A model generated the notes under the pieces. The model saw nothing but the letters and a program-made list of their open reading frames with translations, was not told the DNA's origin and made no database searches. This document shows positions 26,162-36,359 of a DNA stretch of 64,000 nucleotides, piece after piece. The stretch is from NCBI GenBank assembly GCA_040743155.1, contig JBFLJU010000001.1, positions 1,426,001 to 1,490,000 of the forward strand, in the 5' to 3' direction. The stretch is from Cycloclasticus sp. GTDB lineage: Bacteria > Pseudomonadota > Gammaproteobacteria > Methylococcales > Cycloclasticaceae. The first letter of the stretch is position 1. Each line of letters starts with the position of its first letter. A program made the position numbers and the translations under genes.

Positions 26162-28140
26162 TATCTAAACGCTCCCAATAGTGTGTCGAAGATGGTTCGT
26201 GACGTTAAAACCACTTGGCTTGCCGCTTGGTAGGCTTGTTGAAAACGAATCAAATTAGCCGCTTCTTCATCCAAGTTTACGCCACTGATCGCGTCTTTTG
26301 ACGCGATGGTTTGTGCTAATAAGCCATTTTGCGCCGCGCTGTTTATTTCCGCTGATTGTGTACGACGCCCCACATCTGCGATGACTTGACCATACAGGTC
26401 CTGAAAGGAGGCTGTTCCTCCCGACAAGGTCCGCGCTGTTTGCAGGTCTGCTAAGAAGTTTGCATTTCGATTGTCACCCGTGCCACCTGTATTATCAACC
26501 AATGAAAACGTATCGGCATTATCAGGCTGGCCGGTGAGGGTAAATTTAACATCACCAAAGCCTGTTACGTTAACGCTATATTCCATGCCATTATTTGTGG
26601 CTGGGTCATAGTCGATAGACCCTAATGAATTACCACCGGTATCGGTTATCGCGTAGCCACCTTGGGCAAACAAACTCGTATCATAAGTCAAGATGATGCT
26701 CGCGGGTAAAGGCGCCGCAGCTAAACTGGCCGGTAAGGTTGCCGCTTGCAAGCCATCAACGGCAATGTTGCCCAAACCACCTGTGCCGGCGTTAACTGCG
26801 GATGTTTGCGAGACAATCGGTAGCGCAACCGCAACGTCTCTTGGGTCAGTGATCGCTAATGAGAAGTTGCCAGCTGCATTACGTGTAGGGCTAGCAACTG
26901 TGTAGTCGTTATTTGCGTTTACTGCGGATAAGTCGAATGTTAAGCCATCATATAAAATGGGTGTGCTGCCAGAAATAGTACCTGAAGTTGAAGAATTATC
27001 CGACAGCCGAGTGATTGTATAACCCGTACCAGGCGGCGCCGTTCCGTCGGTAGTCACCGTATATGCACTACTGGTGATCAATGATGGGTCCGTCACGCTA
27101 ACACTTAGGGAACCCGCGTTAGCATCATTTTTAAAATTCGTAACAACCGGATCACTGAAAAAATTCGAACCCTGGTCACCATCCAAATCAACACCATTAG
27201 CATGCTGCTGATTAACTGAATAGGCTAAACCGATGGCGATTTCGCCCAATGAGTGGATCGCTGGGTCCAACATTTCTTCTTTAAAACGTAGGGTTCCGCC
27301 TATTTTACCCCCGGTCATCAATTGCGTGACAACTGTGCTAGCCCCACTTTGATTAAACACGATATCAACTGAACTTGGATCTACAGAGGGTGCCATCGCC
27401 AGTGTATTGCTAGTAATACCTAGCACCAAGGGCTGTCCGCTACCGATAAAAACGTTAACCGCTCCATTTTCTTGCTCGTTTGTACTAACGTTTAGCAGCG
27501 TTGATAAGTCGTCAATTAATTTATCACGCTGATCTAGCAAATCATTGGGTATACGGCCGCCGGAGGAACCGAGCGCCACAACGATTTTATTATTGATCGA
27601 CGCGATGTTTTCACCCAGTGTATTAACGTCGTTGAGTTGGTCTTCTAACGAACCGGTGAGTTGCCTACTGATGTCGCTGAATAATTGGTCTAATGTTCCA
27701 AAACGGCTTTCTAAAGCCTGACCTTCTGTTAACAGCACTTGCCTTGCCGGTATCGATGATGGGTCATCGGCCACTGTTTGAACCGCATTGAAAAAATCTT
27801 GTAACGCCGAGCTGAGTCCAACATTTTCGTTTGCTAGCACGCCGTCTACTTGGCTAGCAAATCCCAGATAGGCATCTAATTCTGACGCCGCAGTACTACT
27901 GCTTCTAAATTGCGTACTTAAAAATGTATCGTAAATTCTGCTAACGTTTGTTGTACCAACCCCCGAACCAACGTAACCCGCGCCTGTCAATTGTGGGTTA
28001 TTTGCGTCTAATTCGACCCGCTGACGACTATAGCCTTCTGTTGTTGCATTAGCGATATTATGACCGGTTGTATCGAGCACATTCCTAAACGCCGTTAAGC
28101 CGGACAACCCACTGAGCAATAAATCAGCCATTATCGCCAC
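26161..28140 (-). CDS. flgK: Flagellar hook-associated protein 1 FlgK
   Basis: The 659-residue first junction protein between hook and filament, secreted by the flagellar export apparatus. The N-terminal signature GLSGLTAFRNVLDTTGHNIAN and the helical RQRVELDANNP are typical. The C-terminus VNLDEEAANLIRFQQAYQAASQVV is the conserved D0 helix. It lies 52 bp downstream of flgJ. Confidence 0.96.
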   Translation of the reverse strand: MAIMADLLLSGLSGLTAFRNVLDTTGHNIANATTEGYSRQRVELDANNPQLTGAGYVGSGVGTTNVSRIYDTFLSTQFRSSSTAASELDAYLGFASQVDGVLANENVGLSSALQDFFNAVQTVADDPSSIPARQVLLTEGQALESRFGTLDQLFSDISRQLTGSLEDQLNDVNTLGENIASINNKIVVALGSSGGRIPNDLLDQRDKLIDDLSTLLNVSTNEQENGAVNVFIGSGQPLVLGITSNTLAMAPSVDPSSVDIVFNQSGASTVVTQLMTGGKIGGTLRFKEEMLDPAIHSLGEIAIGLAYSVNQQHANGVDLDGDQGSNFFSDPVVTNFKNDANAGSLSVSVTDPSLITSSAYTVTTDGTAPPGTGYTITRLSDNSSTSGTISGSTPILYDGLTFDLSAVNANNDYTVASPTRNAAGNFSLAITDPRDVAVALPIVSQTSAVNAGTGGLGNIAVDGLQAATLPASLAAAPLPASIILTYDTSLFAQGGYAITDTGGNSLGSIDYDPATNNGMEYSVNVTGFGDVKFTLTGQPDNADTFSLVDNTGGTGDNRNANFLADLQTARTLSGGTASFQDLYGQVIADVGRRTQSAEINSAAQNGLLAQTIASKDAISGVNLDEEAANLIRFQQAYQAASQVVLTSRTIFDTLLGAFR

Positions 28141-28192
28141 CCTTGCTTACTTGAATGTTCATCATTGAATATCCCATTTGATAGTTATCGGC

Positions 28193-29140
28193 TTAAGCCG
28201 ATATACCTGAAGTTGCTGCTGGTTTGGCAGGTGTTAATTCACTCAACTGTTCGCGGCCTAAAATTGAGATGATTTTCTTTGCATACGCTGGGTCTGTTGC
28301 ATAACCGGCTTTTTGCAAACCCTTAATAAAACCTTCGTTGGAGTCAACTTTTTCCAATGCTTGCTGATAACGTGGGTTTTGTTTTAAGAATTGAACGTAG
28401 TCGTTAAAACTTTCCTCAAAGCTATCGTAGGCACGGAATGTTGCTTGGCGCTTGGAGGCGACGCCGTTTTCGTACTCCACCGTTTGTACCGATACTGTTT
28501 TACCTTCCCAACCGTGCGATGCTTTTATGCCAAATAGGTTGTGGCTACTTTGCCCTGCTTTATTTTGCATTACGTGCTTGCCCCAGCCTGTTTCTAACGC
28601 CGATTGCGCCAGTAATACCCGTGCATCGACACCCAGTTTTTGAGCTGCTTGTTGTGCTTGTGGCCAAAGTGTATTAATAAACTCTTCTGGTGAGTTTATG
28701 TTACTGACCGGCTGTTTACTGCCGTCTACTTTTTGTACATCGCTTTCTTGTAAGGCACCTTGTATGCGTTGCACAGCAAACTCACGATAATTGACGAGGC
28801 TTTGCCCGTTTGGTTCTGAATTAGTTTTTGCGTTGCCACCGAGTTGTTGAACGATCATATCGGCTAAACCAAGCTTACCCCGTTTAGATAGGTCCAATGA
28901 AATTTGGTCGTCGTACATGGATTCGTAAAACTTTGTTTTTTCGTTACTTATTAGCTCCGAATCGGGCACGGTATCACGCATGCTTTTTAGCATCATTTTC
29001 AAGAAGATGGTTTCAAATTGACGTGCAACCTCTTCCAATGCCGCTTGTTTTTCATCACTAGCGCCACCGGCTTTCGCTTTTAATTGCGCTAAACCGTTAA
29101 AGTCTGCATAAATGTCTGCTTGTGAGCCGCCGATATTCAT
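28193..29140 (-). CDS. flgJ: Flagellar rod assembly protein / peptidoglycan hydrolase FlgJ
   Basis: The 315-residue bifunctional form. The N-terminal rod-cap domain (about 30-110) has FETIFLKMMLKSMRDTVPDS. The C-terminal glucosaminidase domain (about 155-305) opens the cell wall for the rod and carries LLAQSALETGWGKHV with the catalytic glutamate. It starts at the base where flgI stops (TAATG overlap). Confidence 0.96.
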   Translation of the reverse strand: MNIGGSQADIYADFNGLAQLKAKAGGASDEKQAALEEVARQFETIFLKMMLKSMRDTVPDSELISNEKTKFYESMYDDQISLDLSKRGKLGLADMIVQQLGGNAKTNSEPNGQSLVNYREFAVQRIQGALQESDVQKVDGSKQPVSNINSPEEFINTLWPQAQQAAQKLGVDARVLLAQSALETGWGKHVMQNKAGQSSHNLFGIKASHGWEGKTVSVQTVEYENGVASKRQATFRAYDSFEESFNDYVQFLKQNPRYQQALEKVDSNEGFIKGLQKAGYATDPAYAKKIISILGREQLSELTPAKPAATSGISA

Positions 29141-30237
29141 TAGATAACAATAAGCTCCGCGGTTAGCGCCCCTGCGCTTTTAAGTGCTTCTAAAATGGCT
29201 ACCAAGTCACTCGGGCCTGCGCCTACTTGGTTAACCGCTCTTACAATTTCATCGAGTGACACACCGGGGTCAAACACGAACATGCGTTTATTTTCTTCGG
29301 TGATGGTGATGTCGGACTCTGGCGTTACCGTCGTTTCACCTTCTGAAAAAGCACCCGGTTGACTAACATTTAATTTCTCATTAATCGTTACCGTTAAGTT
29401 ACCGTGAGAAACCGCTGCTGGCCTTACTTTCACCTGACTATTAATAACGACCGTGCCGGTTCTTGAGTTAATAATAATGCGCGCGGCTGATTGCGCTGGC
29501 TGCACTTCCAGATTTTCGAGCAATGACATAAACGCCACACGCTGTGCGGGATCGCGCGGCATATTCACCTTGATACTGCCACCATTGATTGAGTGTGAGG
29601 TTTGTGGCCCAATCGTTTTATTGATGGATGTTGCTAAACGATTTGCTGTGGTGAAATCAAAGGTGTGCAAATTTAAGGTGATCGAACTGCCTTCATTAAA
29701 GGGGCTATATACGGAACGCTCTACCGTTGCGCCATTGGGAATATTACCCACGGTTGGTATATTCACACTCACCTTCGAGCCATCATTACCCGATGCGCTT
29801 AGACCGCCGACGATAAGATTGCCTTGCGCTATGCCGTAAATTTTCCCATCCGCACCTTTTAGTGGTGACATTAAAAGGCTGCCGCCACGTAAACTACTGG
29901 CTTCGCCAATGGCATTAACCGTTACATCAATCATTTGTCCGGGTGTCGCAAACGGCGGCAATGACGCGTGAATAATAACCGCGGCTACGTTTTTAGACTT
30001 TATTTGAACGTTGGATGGGATTTTGACGCCCATTTGGCTCAACATGCTGCGCAAGCTTTGTGAGGTAAAATCACCCGACTTTACTTTGTCACCCGTTCCA
30101 TTTAACCCAACCACGACGCCATAACCGACCAATTGGTTAGAGCGTACGCCCGTAATAGAGGCCAAATCTTTAATCCGTTCTGCGTAGGCCGTTGAGATAC
30201 CAATGGCTAACAACAGAACGAGGGTTAATTTTTTCAT
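29140..30237 (-). CDS. flgI: Flagellar P-ring protein FlgI
   Basis: Periplasmic P-ring subunit. I start it at the third of three consecutive ATG codons because AAGGAG lies six bases before it, giving 365 residues with a clean signal peptide ([18 protein letters not shown]). Conserved stretches include [20 protein letters not shown] and [19 protein letters not shown]. It is followed directly by flgJ and preceded by flgH with a gap of about 10 bp. Confidence 0.96.
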   Translation of the reverse strand: MKKLTLVLLLAIGISTAYAERIKDLASITGVRSNQLVGYGVVVGLNGTGDKVKSGDFTSQSLRSMLSQMGVKIPSNVQIKSKNVAAVIIHASLPPFATPGQMIDVTVNAIGEASSLRGGSLLMSPLKGADGKIYGIAQGNLIVGGLSASGNDGSKVSVNIPTVGNIPNGATVERSVYSPFNEGSSITLNLHTFDFTTANRLATSINKTIGPQTSHSINGGSIKVNMPRDPAQRVAFMSLLENLEVQPAQSAARIIINSRTGTVVINSQVKVRPAAVSHGNLTVTINEKLNVSQPGAFSEGETTVTPESDITITEENKRMFVFDPGVSLDEIVRAVNQVGAGPSDLVAILEALKSAGALTAELIVI

Positions 30238-30247
30238 CATCATCTCC

Positions 30248-30928
30248 TTAAAACGGGAATACCGCGCTGATAAAGAACCGTGCTAGCCAGCCAATTTTAT
30301 TGGCGTCTGCTAGTGCACCTTCGCCGGTATACATAATGGTCGCGTCAGCTATTTTTGTAGAATCGACACTGTTATCTGGATTAATATCCGTTGGACGAAT
30401 AATGCCCGCGACACGAATGTATTCGTTGCCTTGATTCAGGCGCACTCGTTTTTCACCGCGAATTCTTAGGTAGCCGTTAGGCAATACGTCGACAACGCTC
30501 ACCGTAATGCTGCCACTTAAACTGTTGTTTTGAGTGCTCTCAGATTCACCGGCAAAATCACTTCCTGAGGTTAAACCGCTGTTGAAATTCAAACCAAATT
30601 TAGAGGGGTCAACCATGCCCAAAATTGTGGGCGTAGAAATAGCGGTACTGTTGTCTTTTTTGATGTCCGTATCCGCTTGTTTCTTCGCATTCGTTTTTTC
30701 AACTAAATTGATGGTCAAGATATCGCCAATTCTTCTTGCTCTTATATCTTCAAATAAGCGTACTTCGTATCCCGCTTGATAGATTGAGCCATTATTATTC
30801 TTAGGCACTTGATACGCTGTTGGTTTAGCCGGTACGTATTCAGGATCGTGCCGAGGCTTACCCATGTTATCCATCATCGCGCAACCGGGTAATACGGCAA
30901 CTAAGATTAAAAGGCTAATGACTTTCAT
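30248..30928 (-). CDS. flgH: Flagellar L-ring lipoprotein FlgH
   Basis: Outer-membrane L-ring subunit. A lipoprotein signal with lipobox LPGC is present. I choose the ATG at 30928 (MKVISLL), nine bases after AGGA, over the two upstream ATGs at 30934 and 30937. The body contains [26 protein letters not shown] and the C-terminal [18 protein letters not shown], both family hallmarks. Confidence 0.95.
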   Translation of the reverse strand: MKVISLLILVAVLPGCAMMDNMGKPRHDPEYVPAKPTAYQVPKNNNGSIYQAGYEVRLFEDIRARRIGDILTINLVEKTNAKKQADTDIKKDNSTAISTPTILGMVDPSKFGLNFNSGLTSGSDFAGESESTQNNSLSGSITVSVVDVLPNGYLRIRGEKRVRLNQGNEYIRVAGIIRPTDINPDNSVDSTKIADATIMYTGEGALADANKIGWLARFFISAVFPF

Positions 30929-30946
30929 GCTCATCATTCCTACTGG

Positions 30947-31735
30947 TTATAAATCCTGCATTAAACGTTGCAACATTTGATCTGAATTTGAGATGGCTTT
31001 TGAATTCATCTCATAGGCACGTTGCGTTTCAATCATGCTGACCAATTCTTCTACTACATTGACGTTCGATGTTTCCAATGAACCGCCAGCCAACAGACCA
31101 ACCCCCGTTTCACCCGGCGTTGTTACCGTTGGGCTACCGCTGGATAATGATTCTCTAAATTGATTTTCACCGATAGGGTCTAAGCCCGTTGGGTTAATAA
31201 AATCAGCCAAGGTAATATTACCAACCTGTGTTGGTGTTGTATTACCTGCTTGCAGCACTGACACTGTGCCGTCTACGCCTACGGTTACACTTAATGCGTC
31301 CGTTGGAATACTGATGGATGGCTCTAATGGATAGCCACCGGATGTGACCATTTGGCCATCTCCATCTAATTTAAAACTGCCGTCACGTGTATAGGTGATA
31401 CTGCCGTCTGGGCGAAGGATTTGGAAAAAGCCACGACCGTTTACTGCTATATCTAAGGAGTTGCCTGTTTGTTGGATTGTACCTTGGGTATGCGTTTTTT
31501 CTGTTGCCACTGTGCGAACACCGGTGCCAATTTGTAGACCTGTTGGCAATATGGTGTCTTGTGATGACTGCGCACCCACTTGCCGCACATTTTGATAGAG
31601 CAAGTCTTCAAACACTGCTCGGGATTTTTTGTACCCCGTTGTGTTTACGTTGGCCAAGTTATTGGAAATAACAGACATCCGCGTTTGTTGCGCTTCAAGT
31701 CCGGTTTTGCTGATCCACATTGATTGTGTTGACAT
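30947..31735 (-). CDS. flgG: Flagellar basal-body distal rod protein FlgG
   Basis: The 262-residue distal rod subunit. It has the rod/hook N-terminal motif [22 protein letters not shown] (in two helices) and the C-terminal [22 protein letters not shown]. It is encoded 10 bp after flgF in the standard order. Confidence 0.97.
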   Translation of the reverse strand: MSTQSMWISKTGLEAQQTRMSVISNNLANVNTTGYKKSRAVFEDLLYQNVRQVGAQSSQDTILPTGLQIGTGVRTVATEKTHTQGTIQQTGNSLDIAVNGRGFFQILRPDGSITYTRDGSFKLDGDGQMVTSGGYPLEPSISIPTDALSVTVGVDGTVSVLQAGNTTPTQVGNITLADFINPTGLDPIGENQFRESLSSGSPTVTTPGETGVGLLAGGSLETSNVNVVEELVSMIETQRAYEMNSKAISNSDQMLQRLMQDL

Positions 31736-31745
31736 ATTCTTTCTC

Positions 31746-32486
31746 CTAACTGATGCGCATTAACTGTGCGCTTGTTGCTTCGTTTTCACTGACTGTTTTC
31801 ATCATTTTGACTTGCAGTTCAAAATTACGCGCCAACTCAATCATGCTAACCATGGCGCTGACCACACTCACGTTACTGCTTTCGACCGAACCCGACACCA
31901 ATCGAACCTCTGCACTGGGCTCTGCATCTGCACCACTTTTTAATCTGAACAAGCCGTCCTTACCTTTTTCAACGTCAGCCAACTCTGGGTTCACCAGTTT
32001 GATTCTGTCGATAGCTGATAAAGTGGCCGCGCTATCGCCCAAGGGGATAATGCTGATAGTACCGTCACTGCCAATTTCTATCTTTGAAGATTCCGGTAGA
32101 GAAACAGGCCCGCCGCCACCCATAACAAGTAAGCCAGTACCGGTGGTTAACAACCCTGTTGGCGTTATTCTTAAATCACCAGCGCGTGTATACGCCTCCG
32201 CACCATCTTCTGCCTGAACGGCCAACCAGCCGTCACCGGCAATAGACACATCCAACTCACGGCCTGTTGACTGCATGGTTCCATGGTTAAAATCTATACC
32301 TGGACGCTCTGCCATCGCATACACATTCGACGGCAATCCCGCGCCATACACCGGCATGCTTCTAAACTGTGACAAATCTGCTTTAAAGCCAGTGGTATTC
32401 GCATTCGATAAATTATGTGAATTTACCGCTTGCGCCAACATCGCTTGTTTGGCTCCGCTCATTGCTACGTAAAGGCTGGTATCCAT
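31746..32486 (-). CDS. flgF: Flagellar basal-body proximal rod protein FlgF
   Basis: The 246-residue proximal rod subunit. It has the N-terminal [20 protein letters not shown] and [13 protein letters not shown], and the C-terminal [20 protein letters not shown]. It lies between flgE and flgG; the 27-bp gap to flgE leaves little room for a separate promoter. Confidence 0.96.
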   Translation of the reverse strand: MDTSLYVAMSGAKQAMLAQAVNSHNLSNANTTGFKADLSQFRSMPVYGAGLPSNVYAMAERPGIDFNHGTMQSTGRELDVSIAGDGWLAVQAEDGAEAYTRAGDLRITPTGLLTTGTGLLVMGGGGPVSLPESSKIEIGSDGTISIIPLGDSAATLSAIDRIKLVNPELADVEKGKDGLFRLKSGADAEPSAEVRLVSGSVESSNVSVVSAMVSMIELARNFELQVKMMKTVSENEATSAQLMRIS

Positions 32487-32513
32487 TTGATTTCTCTCTT
32501 AGTTAGCTAGTGA

Positions 32514-33812
32514 CTATCGGATATTAATAATGGCTGTTTGAATTTCGTTTTCGGTTGAAATCGCCTGAGCATTCGCTTGGAAATTACGTTGGGCGGTAAT
32601 CAGACTAACGAGCTGTGTTGCGATATCTACATTAGATGCTTCCAAAGCACCCGACTGTAGCGAACCAAAACCCGCTGTGCCGGCTGAGCCGATAACTCGA
32701 TCACCCGCGCCAAATGTTTCCGCCCAAGAGGTATCACCCAATTGACGTAACCCTTTAGTGTTTGGAAATGTCGCTAAGGCAACCTGACCTAATTCAGTCG
32801 ATTGTCCATTGGTAAATGTCGCGGACACAATGCCTGATTCATCGATGCTAATACCGCTTAAACGACCTGAGGCAAAACCATCTTGGCTTAAAGAATTAAC
32901 GGCGAAATCACCGCCATATTGCGTCGTATCTGAATAATCAAACGTTAATGTTAAATCTGTCGCACCGTTACCCAGTGCTAAACCGTCAAAAGCAATATCA
33001 CCGTTTGTGGTTACAATCGGCGCACCACCATTATCAACGCTGATATCTGTAAAGCTACCTAACCCATCAAACGTCATCGTAAAAAAGTTATCGGTCGTGC
33101 CATTTAATGACAACCGCGTACCATCGACATAGGTGTGTACCTGCCACTCATTCGCGCTTGGGTCGCTGGCTACGTAATACATAGTGGCAGAAAAGTCATT
33201 CCCGAGAGAATCATAAACCCTTGTCGATGTTGAATGGTTGTATGTATCTGCGTCTGTCACGTCAAATAGAGCCGGGTTAATAGGCGACGCACCTCCGTAA
33301 CCACTCGGTGTTACTTGCTGTGCGTTTAAATTCAAAACGGGGGTAACCGTTGTTGACGCACTAGGAGCTGAGTCCCCAGTGCTCAGCTGTAAAGACGCTA
33401 ATGCACCCGTGTTAAATGTACCATTTGCATTGGCTGGAAACGTTTGTAACTGACGGCCCGAGCTATCTACAACAAAGCCATCTTTATCGGTTGTAAATGA
33501 ACCAGCTCTTGTATAAGCATTCGTTCCCGCATCATCCAGAACAAAAAAACCTTCCCCGTTAACCGCCAAGTCTAAATTACTGGAGGTAAATTCAACATTA
33601 CCTTGACCAAACTGTTGCGAAACACTCGAGACACGAACACCACTACCGGGTGAGTTACCTGAGACACCGGTAAATGATGTTGCAAACACGTCCGCAAACT
33701 CGGTACGAGATTCTTTAAAGCCGTTAGTCGATGCGTTAGCGATATTATTACCAATAACAGATAAATCCGTTGCTGATGCGTCCAGGCCACTTAATGAGGT
33801 ACGAAATGACAT
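32514..33812 (-). CDS. flgE: Flagellar hook protein FlgE
   Basis: The 432-residue hook subunit. The N-terminal FRTSLSGLDASATDLSVIGN and the motif NASTNGFKESRTEF are conserved, as is the C-terminal LEASNVDIATQLVSLITAQR. Central D1/D2 beta domains are typical. It follows flgD by 19 bp. Confidence 0.97.
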   Translation of the reverse strand: MSFRTSLSGLDASATDLSVIGNNIANASTNGFKESRTEFADVFATSFTGVSGNSPGSGVRVSSVSQQFGQGNVEFTSSNLDLAVNGEGFFVLDDAGTNAYTRAGSFTTDKDGFVVDSSGRQLQTFPANANGTFNTGALASLQLSTGDSAPSASTTVTPVLNLNAQQVTPSGYGGASPINPALFDVTDADTYNHSTSTRVYDSLGNDFSATMYYVASDPSANEWQVHTYVDGTRLSLNGTTDNFFTMTFDGLGSFTDISVDNGGAPIVTTNGDIAFDGLALGNGATDLTLTFDYSDTTQYGGDFAVNSLSQDGFASGRLSGISIDESGIVSATFTNGQSTELGQVALATFPNTKGLRQLGDTSWAETFGAGDRVIGSAGTAGFGSLQSGALEASNVDIATQLVSLITAQRNFQANAQAISTENEIQTAIINIR

Positions 33813-33831
33813 ATTATTCTCCTGTTATTAT

Positions 33832-34512
33832 TTAAAATATTCTTGAAACATTGCTAAACGGCACACTACCTAAGCCGGATAAATTAAGCTGAAGCGGCTT
33901 ACCTAAACCACCTAAAGTGACGCTTTCAACATCTGCTGATATTTGTGTATCCAATTCAAAATTTTGTCCATCAATACGCGCTTGGGCATCAACGTTATAA
34001 ACCCCTGGCGGTGCAATAGTGCCATCGGAACGTGTACCGTCCCATGAGAAGGCTACCGGCCCTGCTGGTTGCGTACCCAATGGAATTGTTCTAACAATTT
34101 GACCAACTGAGTCGGTGATTTTGATGCTCACATCGGGCGAACTAGCCGGTAAGGTTAATTCACCATCAATGCTACCGCCGGCTGTTAAGGCACCTGATTG
34201 AAGGGGTACTGAAACACGTCTACCGACAAGGTTGGCTGCTTGCAAGGCTTGGTCATTTGAAACAGATGATGCAAATTCTGCAAATGATGTTTGTAAATCA
34301 CCAATGCCAGACACCGTACTAAACTGCGCCATTTGCCCTAAGAAATCACCGCTTTCCATTGGTTTCATAGGGTCTTGGTTATTGAGCTGCGTGACCATCA
34401 GCTTTAGAAAATCCCCTTGCGCCAAATCATTATTTGATTTTTTGGCATCCGACACTGTGTTCTGTTTAGCGAGACCTAAACTTTGCAGCGTACTAAAGTC
34501 AACTTCTGACAT
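33832..34512 (-). CDS. flgD: Flagellar hook cap / assembly protein FlgD
   Basis: The 226-residue scaffold needed for hook polymerisation. The N-terminal motif GDFLKLMVTQLNNQDPMKPM and the FlgD Ig-like segment (FSWDGTRSDGTIAPPGVYN) identify it. It lies between flgC and flgE. Confidence 0.96.
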   Translation of the reverse strand: MSEVDFSTLQSLGLAKQNTVSDAKKSNNDLAQGDFLKLMVTQLNNQDPMKPMESGDFLGQMAQFSTVSGIGDLQTSFAEFASSVSNDQALQAANLVGRRVSVPLQSGALTAGGSIDGELTLPASSPDVSIKITDSVGQIVRTIPLGTQPAGPVAFSWDGTRSDGTIAPPGVYNVDAQARIDGQNFELDTQISADVESVTLGGLGKPLQLNLSGLGSVPFSNVSRIF

Positions 34513-34524
34513 ATCTATTCTCCG

Positions 34525-34944
34525 TTACTGACCGATTTTTAATGTTTGTTGTAAGAGTTGCTTTGCTGTATTGAGCATCTCAACGTTGTTTTTATAGCTC
34601 TGGCTTGCGGACATCATGTTGGCCATTTCTTCGACCACATTCACATTGGGTTTGAAGATGTAGCCGTCTTTATTCGCCATGGGGTGTTGCGGCGCATATT
34701 CTGTACGAAGTGGCTCTTGGCTTTCGACAACGCCTAGTACACGCACGCCTTTTGCGTTTGAGTTTTGTTGAGTCATTGCACCTTGTAGAACAGCAGCAAA
34801 CACGGGTTGCCGTGCACGGTACGTCTCATTCGTGCTACTACTAACGGTTTCGGCATTGGCCATATTGCTGGCGACCAGGTTAAGGCGCGTTGTTTGCGCA
34901 CTCATGCCGCTACCCGCTACGTCAAAAATATTATATAAAGACAT
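34525..34944 (-). CDS. flgC: Flagellar basal-body rod protein FlgC
   Basis: The 139-residue proximal rod protein. It shows FDVAGSGMSAQTTRLNLVAS at the N-terminus and the C-terminal VNVVEEMANMMSASQSYKNN. It begins 2 bp after the flgB stop. Confidence 0.96.
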   Translation of the reverse strand: MSLYNIFDVAGSGMSAQTTRLNLVASNMANAETVSSSTNETYRARQPVFAAVLQGAMTQQNSNAKGVRVLGVVESQEPLRTEYAPQHPMANKDGYIFKPNVNVVEEMANMMSASQSYKNNVEMLNTAKQLLQQTLKIGQ

Positions 34945-34946
34945 GC

Positions 34947-35339
34947 TTATTCACCCCTTAATGCTGAAAGATAGCCGCTAATCTTGCCGTTCAAGAAACG
35001 CAGCGATGTCTGATAGTCCATCGCATTTTCTGCATATTTAGCTTGTTCAACTTGCGTATCCACCGTATTGCCATCCAACGAAGCACTCGTTGGAGTGCGG
35101 TATGACAACGAAACTGCTGCGGGTGTCTTATCAAACGCAATATGTTGGCTGTGTGTTTGTTTTACGTGACCCGCTGGTGTATTAAGGTTATTTAGGATCG
35201 ACTTGAAATCGAAGTCTCTTGCCTTGTATCCAGGTGTGTCGGCATTGGCCATATTCGATGCCAACACTTCAGCACGTTTAGAACGATATATGAGTGCTTG
35301 TTCGTGTACGCCAAATAATGAATCAATTGTTGTTGCCAT
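34947..35339 (-). CDS. flgB: Flagellar basal-body rod protein FlgB
   Basis: The 130-residue first proximal rod protein. The ATG at 35339 (MATTIDSLFGVHEQAL) follows an AGGGG ribosome site; an ATG nine codons upstream would put the start very near the sigma-54 element. Rod motifs LASNMANADTPGYKARDFDF and MDYQTSLRFLNGKI are present. It leads the flgBCDEFGHIJKL series. Confidence 0.95.
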   Translation of the reverse strand: MATTIDSLFGVHEQALIYRSKRAEVLASNMANADTPGYKARDFDFKSILNNLNTPAGHVKQTHSQHIAFDKTPAAVSLSYRTPTSASLDGNTVDTQVEQAKYAENAMDYQTSLRFLNGKISGYLSALRGE

Positions 35340-35369
35340 GTGTCGCCCCTGTTTTGTTAAAAACAATAG

Positions 35370-35385
35370 AGCATGAAGCGTGCCA
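35370..35385 (-). promoter_or_regulatory. Sigma-54 (RpoN) promoter of the flgB operon
   Basis: On the minus strand, TGGCACG-N4-ATGCT: the -24 GG and -12 GC dinucleotides are at the exact required spacing, matching TGGCACGNNNNTTGCA except at two positions. It lies about 30 bp upstream of the flgB ATG. Rod-hook genes of polar flagella are commonly RpoN-dependent. Confidence 0.8.
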
Positions 35386-35442
35386 GATTTATTAACGCTT
35401 ATTTATCAATAAGATAGCTATTTAGAACGGCGATTTAATCTA

Positions 35443-35477
35443 CGGCAAAGCGGCAAGAAAGCGGCAAAGCGGCAAGG
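35443..35477. repeat. Short tandem repeats upstream of the flgB promoter
   Basis: Four copies of CGGCAAAG or a close variant, arranged as two pairs 19 bp apart (35443, 35451, 35462, 35470). They lie 60-105 bp upstream of the sigma-54 element, where an enhancer-binding activator (FleQ/FlrC type) would act, and directly after the cheR stop codon. Confidence 0.6.
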
Positions 35478-35498
35478 GAAAGAGCATATAGAGGGCTT

Positions 35499-36311
35499 TT
35501 AGATTTTACGGTAACACTTGCAAGTAGCATCTCGAATCGTTTCTAAGCCGTTAATCTCTGACGGTATTATTTCCGAGCTACTTAAAAACAGGTAAGCCCC
35601 CGGCTTCATCACATTAACAATACGATTTAAGATGTCTAATTTGGTAGGCCCTGCAAAATAAAGCAGTACATTCCGACAAAAAACGATATCAAATTGACCA
35701 AGGGTTGAAAAATTATCGAGTAAATTTAACTTTCGAAAAGATGTTCGTGCTCGATGCCTAGGTGAGATCTGTAAACCGTCACGAACACCTGAAAAGTGTT
35801 CCCGTTGTAACTCATTTGGCAAGCCCCTTGAAAGCTCCATATCCGCATAAATACCCTGCTTTGCTTGACGAAGTGTTTTGTCGGAAAGGTCGGTAGCCGT
35901 GATGCTAACCTTAACCTGTTTGCCTGACGCTTTAATATACTTATCAACTGACAGACTAATGCTATAGGGCTCTTGTCCCGACGAGCAGGCTGCAGACCAC
36001 ACACTGAGCGGTGCGCCTTTCTTAGACAACATTGCTAATAGCTTTGTTTCTAAATACTGAAAGTGCGAGGTATCTCTAAACCAAAAGGTTTCATTCGTGG
36101 TCATCGCATCAATCACTTTTGCCGTCAAATCACACGTAGGCATGGCAGCGATCATCGCCAACAAGTCGGAGACCCTATCAAGACCCATTTCTTTCAATAA
36201 GGGCCGCAAACGATTGGACACTAGGTATTGCTTATTATCGGCAAGCGCAATACCGCTACTTCTTTTCAGAAACTTTCTAAAATGCTGAAATTCTTGCGCT
36301 GTTATAGACAC
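35499..36311 (-). CDS. cheR: Chemotaxis protein methyltransferase CheR
   Basis: The 270-residue enzyme that methylates glutamates on chemoreceptors using S-adenosylmethionine. The N-terminal helical domain (FRKFLKRSSGIALADNKQYL) precedes the methyltransferase domain with MTTNETFWFRD, WSAACSSGQEPYS (SAM-binding) and FDIVFCRNVLLYF. It lies 48 bp downstream of cheV, probably co-transcribed. Confidence 0.96.
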   Translation of the reverse strand: MSITAQEFQHFRKFLKRSSGIALADNKQYLVSNRLRPLLKEMGLDRVSDLLAMIAAMPTCDLTAKVIDAMTTNETFWFRDTSHFQYLETKLLAMLSKKGAPLSVWSAACSSGQEPYSISLSVDKYIKASGKQVKVSITATDLSDKTLRQAKQGIYADMELSRGLPNELQREHFSGVRDGLQISPRHRARTSFRKLNLLDNFSTLGQFDIVFCRNVLLYFAGPTKLDILNRIVNVMKPGAYLFLSSSEIIPSEINGLETIRDATCKCYRKI

Positions 36312-36359
36312 CTAAAAGCTCACTCCATTAAATCAAAGCGTTCTCGGCTACTAAGTCCC

